DNA from: Maniola hyperantus
Taxonomy: Eukaryota > Arthropoda > Insecta > Lepidoptera > Nymphalidae
Direction of reading: 5' to 3'
Length of the DNA: 64,000 bases
Assembly: GCF_902806685.2 (NCBI RefSeq)
Contig: NC_048539.1
Location: 8,134,501 to 8,198,500, forward strand
The notes under the pieces are model-generated. The model was not told the DNA's origin and made no database searches. It was given only the letters and a program-made list of their open reading frames with translations. The translations under genes were made by a program, and so were the position numbers. Positions 58,679 through 64,000 of the stretch are shown one piece after another (the stretch's first letter is position 1; every line of letters begins with the position of its first letter).

Positions 58679-61478
58679 TAGACAGACAGACAGACAAAAA
58701 TGAAAAAAATTACAGTTTTGTGTTCAGTATCGATTATAGAGTGCCCTCGAAAAAAATTTTCAAAATATCTTCAATGTACAGAATTTGACCTGTTACAGTT
58801 TTATTATAAGTATATTGATTTACCTATCGTATTTTGTATTTTATACCTATTGTATTGTAATTACATGACTGCCCGAAAAAGAAGTAAGTGTAATGTTATC
58901 AAGTTTCATGTGATCATACTCATCACTCTTAACCGGTAGGAAAGGCGTTCCGAACTAGTGGTCGATGCATTTGACGATTGAAAAGTACCTGTAAGAGCTA
59001 GCGCGCACCACGGTGCGGTAAGTTGCGGTGCGTTTTAAAATCCGCAAATTTGAACTTTAATGTATCAAAATCCGGTGCGGATTTAATTCACTTCTATGTA
59101 GTTCTACAGTTCACAGATTTTGCAGGGAAAAAAACGTACCTACGGATATTTTCCGTGGTGCGCGGTAGCTCTTAAAGTGTATAATTGAATAAAAACCTTT
59201 TTTTTTTGATAAACACTGCTGGACATAGGTCTCATGTAGCGACTTCCATCACACCACGGTCTGGCTCCGCCTGAATCCAGCGACTCCCTGCGACTCGTTT
59301 GGTGTCAGGGTTCATGTATCACATGTATGTAGGTAATATGTATGCGAATTTCTTTATTCCACCATAACTTTTAATTTCTAAATGTCTGAACAGATTTGGA
59401 TATATGGAGTATCATTAGAATCCTCACCTTACTTTTAACTTTTCGAAGTAGGTAATTAATGTGCATTTTAAACAATTAAAGTATATGTCTTGCTTTATCG
59501 GTGAAGGAAAACATATGTGTCGAGGAAACCTGCATGAGAATAATGTTCTCAGAATGGCGTATAAAGCCTGTCAATCTGCACTTAACCATGCGTGGCAAAC
59601 TTGCAAAACCCTTCTCATTCTGAGAGGAGAGCCATGCTCAGTAATGTGCCGGCGATATCGTGATGATGAATATTTTGTCGTGATATTGTTAATTGGATGC
59701 AGTATAGGTAGATATGTATCAGTATGAAGTATTTCATTTCAGTTTCCATGGCTAATCTTTGACATAACACTATTAGTAGGTAAGTACCTATTAATTCAGT
59801 TAATTAACATAAATTTGACAGTTGCTAAGTAAGTGATTGATGAGTGCCCCACATGTAGGTATGTAAACCGTTAAACCCTATATTTGTAAACATGACATAA
59901 TTGTAAACATGACATTTTGTATAATATATTGATTGATCGTAGAGATATTAATAAATTATTGTTATTTGATTCTACATCTGATTATAACCTTTAGGTTATA
60001 GAATAGGTATTTCCGACTTGTTTACAAGTCGGCCGTTTTTCCTTTTGAGGTACGGAACCCTAAAATTAACACACTTTGGCCTCACTATACAAATCTAATA
60101 AGGATTTCTAAAATCTATCTATGTGCCCTTAAAAACGAATTTTCAAAACTTAAAAATTATCAAATTTTTAAAAACTATCCAAAATTTCGCGTCCAATGCC
60201 GCCGTGTTCTTCTTATGGATTTTTAGTGATGAAAAATTCGCCTTTGGTCTTATGGCTCTGGCTACTTGACTTGCGCAGTTAAAAAAGAATTAACAAATTT
60301 CGAAGGAGGTTTTATCGTCAGCGATCTGATAAGTTATTACTAGGTACTCATGCATAAATGAATAGTTATTAAAATGAATAGTACCGTGTTATAATATGTA
60401 GGTACCTTTAAAGATATTTGAATTCAAAACTCATACTTAGTTCAAACTTTGTACGTCTTAAATTCAAAAGTACGACTTAAGTACGGATTACCACATCTGC
60501 TCCGAGCACTCTAAGAGTTAATCTTTTAAGTACAGTTGAAACATCGAATCATGAGTTTTGGTCTCATATGAGTGCACACCAATATCTAGTGTAGATGATA
60601 TGTACGAGAGTGTGAATTTATTAGAAGCATCCTAATCCAATAACTTGAAACACTTTGAAAAATTAAAATAGTAATAATTATTTGTCCACATTATTTTAAA
60701 CAAGTCAAGTTACTAACGAAGTTACACTTAATTCGCATTTATCTTTGCTTTAGAAGCCCTAACTTGTTTCTATTTTATGATGTGTAAAACTTCTGAGCAC
60801 AATAGGTACAGATCTAATTACCTTATAATTTATTAGATAAAATACATTATTCTTCTACATAGACTTACCTTCCCGCAAGTATCAACAACAAAGTTTCTAC
60901 TACTCAATCGCACAAACGAACGTACTTAAGTAACGAATAGACATACATACAGACAAACATTAACTTTTATAGGTACCTACCTACATACTTAGGTATATAA
61001 TCTTATTAATACCTACCGAGAAATCAACTATTGCAAGTAAAATTAACTTCTAGCATAATATCTAGGAGTACTGTGCCTACAGATTTCTATCTAAGTACAG
61101 AAACCCTGCTAACGGTCCGCCATTTTTTGAAGCACACTCTCAGACTGTCAAAAGGTCACCCCGTTACAAACACCCCGCGCTTATATAATCAAGTATACCT
61201 ACCATGTCACACGCACACAAGCGTACGAATTTGTCTTAATTTATAAAATAAAACTCTGAGAGCTTTCCCTATCTAATATTTTTGAAGAATAGATAGTATT
61301 TATTTTGTGCTACTGGTAGGTACCAACTTGTAATAATTCCGAGTGAAGGTGTCACAGTCGAATATCAGGAACCGCCGTCCCAGCACGAACACAGTCTGCC
61401 CCACAATCAGGTCCCTGGGCGCATAGTACTCCGTTACCTCCTCCTCCGTAATTTCCAGAGCAATCGACGGGAAGGTCA
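45561..61478 (-). CDS. EFHC-type axonemal protein with DM10 domains (5' end outside window)
   Basis: Nine exons (61478-61328, 54126-54057, 53125-53009, 50783-50561, 49023-48863, 47886-47678, 47289-47088, 46616-46464, 45815-45561) join in frame to the last 513 residues. EFHC proteins are inner proteins of ciliary doublet microtubules; in insects that means sperm flagella and sensory cilia. Seen: the end of one DM10 domain (VGQTVFVLGRRFLIFDCDTF at 26-45); the linker SIPPHIGIGAPEDTLGSCFG; then a full DM10 at about 114-211 (GRQFVLAYSLADGTVKIGEI, RRNSGIREGTFL, FYIGAIVPVFKHRF) and NPDKFPQEVIDNVRNY. The remaining 271 residues are Pro/Glu/Lys-rich, and I see no EF-hand loop. The start of this DM10 and the preceding one must lie beyond 64000 or in unrecognised exons. 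Confidence 0.88.
46025..46383. mobile_element. MITE with TAA target duplication
   Basis: Ends GGCTGCCTGTCCACTG and CAGTGGTCAGGCAGTC, flanked by TAA on both sides. GC-rich interior with repeated GGAGCGGAG / CTCCGCTCC motifs. PIF/Harbinger-like by target site. Lies in the last EFHC intron. Confidence 0.6.
46464..46616 (-). CDS. EFHC-type exon h (tail)
   Basis: Acceptor AATTTTTCCAG, donor GTGATT. Exactly 51 codons, DADERAERRARDECAYEMIP to LPGYLGTYGVDCKE. Confidence 0.78.
47088..47289 (-). CDS. EFHC-type exon g (tail)
   Basis: Acceptor GGTTTACAG. The donor GTGAGA after DFCNRYKDA keeps phase 0 with the next exon. Encodes KPTCDNVVPLKGILKSSTAS and PPGQQPHFIEDADF. Reading through would end at a TAA at 46935. 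Confidence 0.75.
47415..47655 (+). repeat. Lepidopteran CCGGGGAAGG repeat
   Basis: GTCCGTCTGTCTATCTGCTA, AGCTTGCATGCCGGGGAAGG and ATCCACGCGGGCGAAACCGC, ending GGGCATCATCTA. Confidence 0.55.
47678..47886 (-). CDS. EFHC-type exon f (tail)
   Basis: Acceptor TTATATAG, donor GTAGGT. Encodes EASREEQAAETRAQLAKIGQ (helical), then a Pro-rich VEGSAAPPRPPTPPATT segment. Confidence 0.82.
48440..48735 (+). repeat. LINE 3' module
   Basis: GAGCCCTTGACTGCAATCTC, GATGATGCAGTCTAAAATGG, TTTGGCGGCACGGCTTTGTC and GAAGCCTCTCACCAGACAG. Confidence 0.55.
48863..49023 (-). CDS. EFHC-type exon e (end of DM10 no. 3)
   Basis: Acceptor ATTCAATAG, donor GTAAAT. Encodes AIVPVFKHRFKIVGCDLFVY, RYMTANPDKFPQEVIDNVRN and YHMREGNLKDELE. 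Confidence 0.92.
49024..50040. other. EFHC intron, mostly unassigned
   Basis: AT-rich. A GGGCTGTAAACGGAAAGGGC block near 49670-49790 may be an old element. No further exon seen. Confidence 0.35.
50060..50545 (+). repeat. Metulj-like SINE split by a second SINE
   Basis: The outer SINE head and body (50060-50210: TAACCTAGTGGTTAAGACTT, ACTTTTCGGAATTATGTGCG, CATCGTGAAGAAACCT) resume at 50396-50545 (CCTGCATACCTACCTCAGAG, AGAAGACCCGTGCTCAGTAG). Confidence 0.75.
50211..50395 (+). repeat. Inserted tRNA-derived SINE with poly(A)
   Basis: GAGCCTCAATAGCTCAACCG, TGGACTGAAAACCGAAAGGT and the box B-like ACGGTTCAAACCCCGCCCG form a tRNA-like head; the element ends in 14-15 A. An AAACCT stretch on both sides may be the target duplication. 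A degraded relative lies at 54835-54915. Confidence 0.75.
50561..50783 (-). CDS. EFHC-type exon d (start of DM10 no. 3)
   Basis: Acceptor GTTTATAG, donor GTAAGA. Encodes YLRYLCELDWIHPEDKGRQF, VLAYSLADGTVKIGEIPRRN and YFTPDKFYIG. Canonical DM10: a hydrophobic strand, then RNSGIxxGxFL. Confidence 0.92.
50906..51056. repeat. GC-rich hairpin MITE, copy 7
   Basis: TAGTACGCGACAGGTCGAGA and CATCTAGACCTATCGCGAAC are the ends; the core has CCCGGTGCGGGCGAGCGCGG. Right arm partly decayed. Confidence 0.8.
51080..51434. mobile_element. Foldback MITE with AGGGTAAGTCCC ends
   Basis: AGGGTAAGTCCC at the left and GGGACTTACCCT at the right, with further inverted blocks inward (GAGGTCATCGGACAAAATG / CATTTCGTCCGATGACGTC; TTTCGTGGCGGAATGTC / ATTTCGCCACGAAAAAAG). 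No ORF. Confidence 0.75.
51493..51989. mobile_element. hAT-type non-autonomous element with 8-bp target duplication
   Basis: Ends CAGTGGCGTAGCTAGG and GCGTAGCTACGCCACTG, flanked by GTTATGCT at 51485-51492 and 51990-51997. GGGCCCTGGGGCAAAAC near the left pairs with CCCCGGGGCACTGCCCC on the right. No transposase domain seen. Shares CAGTGGCGT termini with 42295-42437. Confidence 0.88.
52370..52630. repeat. Degraded repeat tail
   Basis: ATAATGCCTGCGACTTCGTT and AAGCTAGTAGACAGACAGAC bracket a decayed copy of the CCGGGATAAAAAGTAGCC family. Confidence 0.4.
52695..52993. mobile_element. Tc1/mariner-like MITE, TA target
   Basis: Ends CAGGGTGTAACCAGAACG and CGTTCTGGTTACACCCCTG, flanked by TA on each side. 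299 bp, non-coding. Its right end is 15 bp from EFHC exon c. Confidence 0.8.
53009..53125 (-). CDS. EFHC-type exon c
   Basis: Acceptor ATTTTCAG, donor GTACAA. Encodes SIPPHIGIGAPEDTLGSCFG and LIPKPPHKDIIKYNLNANK, matching the IPPYNGFGSEEDSLG-type linker of the family. A transposon begins 15 bp beyond the exon. Confidence 0.88.
53492..53636. repeat. GC-rich hairpin MITE, copy 8
   Basis: GTCCACGACAGGTATAGATA and CATTTCGATCTGTCACGAAT are diverged ends; the core keeps CGCACCGGGTTAGCGCGG. Confidence 0.75.
53745..53955 (+). repeat. Lepidopteran CCGCGACTCGGTCCGC repeat
   Basis: GATGCCCGCGACTCGGTCCG and TTTCGGGATAAACTGCTGCC, ending TTTATAATATTAGTAAG. Confidence 0.5.
54057..54126 (-). CDS. EFHC-type exon b
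   Basis: Acceptor TTTGTTCAG, donor GTAAGA. Encodes AMLNVEQPPRIEVRHETKRE and FPK, the linker before the SIPPHIG block. Confidence 0.8.
54146..54544. mobile_element. MITE with imperfect inverted ends
   Basis: ACAGGCTGTTACTTTGGGAG and GTGCTAGGCGAAAAC at the left mirror GTTTTCGCCTCACTGCGCTG and CCAAAATAGAATCCTGT at the right. About 400 bp, 20 bp from EFHC exon b. Confidence 0.6.
54835..54915 (+). repeat. Degraded tRNA-derived SINE head
   Basis: TTTGAGCCTTAAAAGAGGTT and AAAAGTTAACGGTTCAAAAT, then TGCACTATTGTCGTAC, as in the SINE at 50211-50395. Confidence 0.55.
55210..55475 (-). repeat. LINE 3' end, reverse (GGTACGGAATCC family)
   Basis: GCGCGAGTCCGACTCGCACT, TGGCCGGTTTTTTCCTTTTG and AGGTACGGAATCCTATAAAC. 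Confidence 0.55.
55476..56110. other. EFHC intron, nothing recognised
   Basis: AT-rich intronic sequence with no supported feature. Confidence 0.35.
56115..58812 (+). repeat. LINE-tail tandem array, long-short-long-short-long
   Basis: Begins CTAGCTGACCCTGCGAACTT. Long units start at about 56391, 57269 and 58133 (AATAAAGTCGTTGCTTGGTA), with periods of 876 and 865 bp. Each of the first two is followed by a duplicate of about 210 bp of its own end (57057-57268, 57926-58132), from TTTCATTGGAATCCATTCAG to GTTACAGTTTTATTATAAG. Each segment carries an ACAG microsatellite of differing length. The units look almost identical. Confidence 0.88.
58925..59205 (+). repeat. LINE 3' tail interrupted by a MITE
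   Basis: CCGGTAGGAAAGGCGTTCCG and AACTAGTGGTCGATGCATTT, GATTGAAAAGTACCTGTAAG, then resumption at AAAGTGTATAATTGAATAAA, which continues the tail seen at 44190-44342. Confidence 0.6.
58995..59172. mobile_element. Nested MITE with GCGCACCACGG ends
   Basis: GAGCTAGCGCGCACCACGG and CCGTGGTGCGCGGTAGCTC are inverted; inside, CGGTGCGGTAAGTTGCGGTG and AATCCGGTGCGGATTTAATT echo each other. TAA lies on both sides. Confidence 0.65.
59210..59330 (-). repeat. LINE ORF2 end, reverse
   Basis: CACTGCTGGACATAGGTCTC and ATGTAGCGACTTCCATCACA are the reverse of the coding end at 61755-62075. Confidence 0.5.
59415..59680 (+). repeat. SINE fragment (Metulj-like)
   Basis: GTGAAGGAAAACATATGTGT, GAGGAAACCTGCATGAG, GAGAGGAGAGCCATGCTCAG and CGGCGATATCGTGATGATGA. 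Confidence 0.6.
59990..61085. other. EFHC intron, mostly unassigned
   Basis: A short GAGGTACGGAACCCTAAAAT LINE end is at 60005-60065. The rest holds AT-rich sequence and TAGGTACCTACC microsatellites. Confidence 0.4.
61090..61240. repeat. Unclassified repeat, pair of 9725-9960
   Basis: AACGGTCCGCCATTTTTTGA, ACTGTCAAAAGGTCACC and CACACGCACACAAGCGTACG. Confidence 0.4.
61328..61478 (-). CDS. EFHC-type exon a (end of DM10 no. 2)
   Basis: Acceptor GCTTTATTCAG. The donor is taken as AA|GTTGGT because it alone gives the phase needed by the next exon; GTACCT four bases on is out of phase. Encodes VTFPSIALEI and FLIFDCDTFTRNYYK. Confidence 0.82.
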
Positions 61479-61754
61479 CTGAATAAAGCAAGAGGTGTTA
61501 GGTGTACGCAATCAAAACCATAAATATTTTCTACAATTCGACCGTGCCGCGTCGGGAATTGGCGAATAGAAGCAATATCGCAATCCTAGCATGACCCAAC
61601 GGAAATGTCTTGCATTGCAGAAGAGAATCGATAAAAAATAGACTCTCTCGCATAGAAACGAAACGCTTTTCTCGATTAAATTCGTGGTATTGTGTTCACA
61701 ATTCACATGCTAGGTTTGCAGGTGCATAATGTATCTTCAGTATGCGCTTAGGAA

Positions 61755-62075
61755 ATAAGGATATCTACTAACTTAATTACGTTGTCCGGAACAAACATGC
61801 TCAACCGACATAGCTCAACGGGTTGCGAAGCTGAAGTGGCAATGGGTAGGGCACATAGTTCGTACAACCTATAGACGTTGGGGTCCCAAGGTGCTGGAAT
61901 GGCGACCTCGCACCGGAAGACGCAGCGTTGGAAGACCCCCCCACTAGGTAGACGGACGACATCAGACGAGTCGCAGGGAGCCGCTGGATTCAGGCGGCGC
62001 AAGACCGTGGCGTGTGGAAGTCCCTACAAGAGACTTAAGTCCAGCAGTGGACGTCTATTGGTTGATGATGATGAA
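61755..62075 (+). pseudogene. LINE ORF2 C-terminus, frameshifted
   Basis: One frame reads TDIAQRVAKLKWQWVGHIVR, WGPKVLEWRPRTGRRSVGRP, then an extra C in CCCCCCCC shifts it; the other frame continues TRWTDDIRRVAGSRWIQAAQ and DRGVWKSLQETYVQQW. This is the C-terminal end of an endonuclease/reverse transcriptase LINE protein. It ends TTGGTTGATGATGATGA. Confidence 0.75.
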
Positions 62076-62330
62076 CAAACATTTACAAAGTTTTAGTAGG
62101 TGTGATTATTATAGAACATGTGAATAAAAATTGGCATAATTATATCAAAAACTGAATCAGAACTATCTCGCAAACAGAACATGAAATTTGGTTGCGACAT
62201 ATTCAAATTGGGTGGTAATAAAATATTACGATGTCCAAAATTTGCAATCATACAAATAAATGAAATGTCCGTCAGTGATTTCGATATTACTGCCTTTTGT
62301 TAAAAGGTCATAATATAATGGTAATTTAAA

Positions 62331-62391
62331 CAAAATAAGTGTATAATATAACAACGTAGCTGTACGTTGTTATATTATACATTTATTTTGT
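62331..62391. repeat. Short perfect-arm hairpin
   Basis: AAATAAGTGTATAATATAAC and AACGTA pair with TACGTT and GTTATATTATACATTTATTT around GCTG, with one or two mismatches. Confidence 0.75.
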
Positions 62392-62399
62392 TTTGTACA

Positions 62400-64000
62400 T
62401 TGCCTACATCTATAAAAGACTACCTTTCGGTTTGTCTGTCTGTCTATTTGTACGGGCGAATCTCAGAAATGTTTGACTTTTGACGGAGCTCTTACGTCAT
62501 GCAGCTAAAGAATGCAAATGATCAAGACTAAATAAGTATACCTACTTTTTATTCCATTTCTATTGAATTGAAAATAAAACTTTATCTAGAAAAAAAAACC
62601 GATTGCAAATTAATGCATTGATTTTATCTTGCTTTTCAATATTCGTTTAACAGTGGCACTGACAAACCGGATTTGTTCTTTAATCCCTCTTGTATGTTAT
62701 ATAGAGCAGTAGCAGCTATGTAACGTATCGAGAATCAAGATCCAATTTAGTTAACTTGCATTACTGCTTCCATTCACGCGTTTAAAACTTTGGATCGCAT
62801 TTCGATTTTGCAATTCGTTGCACTTACATTAAATACAATTAGGTATGTTAATTATGAATTGCTCTTATCTGCCTACGTTAACTTCTGGTCATTTAGTGCG
62901 CAAATGGCTTAAATTACCAATGCAAATATAATGTTACCGTCATTGCCGATTAACGAACGAAGGTTTGCCTAGTGTACCTACATAATACCAAGTCCAGTAC
63001 AATAGTTTCCATTTTTGCCGTATTTTTTCTAAAAAGTGACTTATTACAAAAAATAGTTTGTGAGTAATCGATAAAAAAGATGTGAATTAAGAAAAGCTGA
63101 TTTACTAACTTACCTATCTAAAAAAAATTGATATGTAAAATTAAACTGTAAGTAACTAAAAATTTAGGTCGTACGTAGCATTGTTCTTTAGAAATAAGTT
63201 TTTAAAAATTTTAATTTTTTATGACGATAAAACCTCAAAAACACTTTTTGCGGGCTGCTTTTTAGAAAAAGAACGGTGGAGTTCAAATTAATCCAACACG
63301 TTCGGTGAGTGTCGATCAAATGTTTGCGAATTGTGCCAAAAACCCGTGATGTTTGTTTGAAAAACCGATAACACACACTAGACTTGCCTTTACCTACACA
63401 AGTTTAAAATTGTGTTAAAAGAGGATAAGTACCTAAGAAAGTTGCAAATGAGACGTTTAAGATAGTTTGGAAGATAAATCCCGTGATTAACAGGAAAACA
63501 GGAATATTAATATTTGAGCTATCACAGTCTCATATTAATAGAACGATTAAGCTGTGAAATTTTGATGTCATGTTGCGCCCTCCAGGTTATTTACCGACAA
63601 GATTAAGAGTAACTGAGGATCCTCTTAAGATTTCCCCAGTGAGTTTTACTCAAACTTTGTAAATGTATTCGTTTCTTTTTCCTTAAGTCCCTCTTATTTA
63701 GTACCTACCAGAGAAATCGTAACTAGTTCTTAATATTAAAATAAAACTACGATAGTGGGTCTGTTTTGTTAATGTATTTCTACTTTACGCTTTAACTGCT
63801 CAACTGATTGTAATGGGCCGAGTGATAGCTTGCATCCTGGTGACGGTTGATGGACTTTGGATACTTAATTATGATTCCGGGATAACAAAATTTTCCTATG
63901 TGTTTTTCAACAAACCTAGACACATGTTGTAGACAACACACACACACACACTAGACAACCTGGAGACATGTTGGTTTTCTATAAAAATCTTTGATGAAAA
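62400..64000. other. Right end, no gene recognised
   Basis: Presumably intron of the EFHC-like gene. I searched both strands for the missing first half of its DM10 domain and saw none. A repeat tail (GCTTGCATCCTGGTGACGGT) lies at 63745-63960, with an ACACAC run at 63937-63952. Confidence 0.4.

Noticed and set aside
56890..58700. CRISPR-like regular repeats
   Set aside because: ACAG microsatellite runs and LINE-tail duplicates in an animal intron; no spacer structure.
63188..63376. Missing upstream EFHC exon
   Set aside because: The frame (CYRFFKQTSRVFGTIRKHL) does not resemble DM10 and has no clear splice borders.

Overview
This window is animal nuclear DNA, almost certainly from a ditrysian lepidopteran (butterfly or moth). 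It is AT-rich, has TAGGTAGGTACCTACC-type microsatellites throughout, and is packed with lepidopteran transposon debris: tRNA-derived SINEs, RTE-type LINE tails ending in AGTC or ACAG microsatellites, hairpin MITEs and a Penelope fragment. Genes are split by introns with GT/AG borders. There is no bacterial operon, CRISPR array or phage.

Layout. (1) 508-8816, minus: a six-exon MCTP-like gene encoding two divergent C2 domains. All five junctions keep the reading frame. (2) 11949-21382, minus: two phase-compatible exons of an unrecognised acidic protein. They are either a small gene or an alternative N-terminus of the MCTP-like gene. (3) 28927-29676, minus: a complete, uninterrupted ORF for the four-helix proteolipid M6. 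(4) 31910-41856, plus: membrin/GOSR2, a Golgi Qb-SNARE, complete in four coding exons with an 8.3-kb last intron full of repeats. (5) 45561-61478, minus: the last nine exons of an EFHC-type axonemal DM10 protein whose 5' part lies beyond the right edge.

The genes share no pathway: C2 membrane protein, PLP-family protein, ER-Golgi SNARE and ciliary microtubule inner protein. M6 and membrin are divergently arranged about 2.2 kb apart, and a transposon occupies nearly 1 kb of that gap.

Repeats fill most of the remainder. The most striking are a 222-bp inverted repeat with arms that look identical (30760-31224), nested in a 975-bp element with 34-bp TIRs and a TTA target duplication; eight copies of one GC-rich hairpin MITE; two hAT-type MITEs with intact 8-bp target duplications; a long-short-long-short-long tandem array at 56.4-58.8 kb; and nested SINE and MITE insertions. 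I found no wholly new system. The best biological leads are the loss of Ca2+-site acidic residues in the MCTP-like protein, Asn in place of the SNARE zero-layer Gln in membrin, an intronless M6 coding region, the EFHC tail with no visible EF-hand, and the perfect palindrome. All exon borders are read by eye from splice motifs and homology recalled from memory; no alignment was run.
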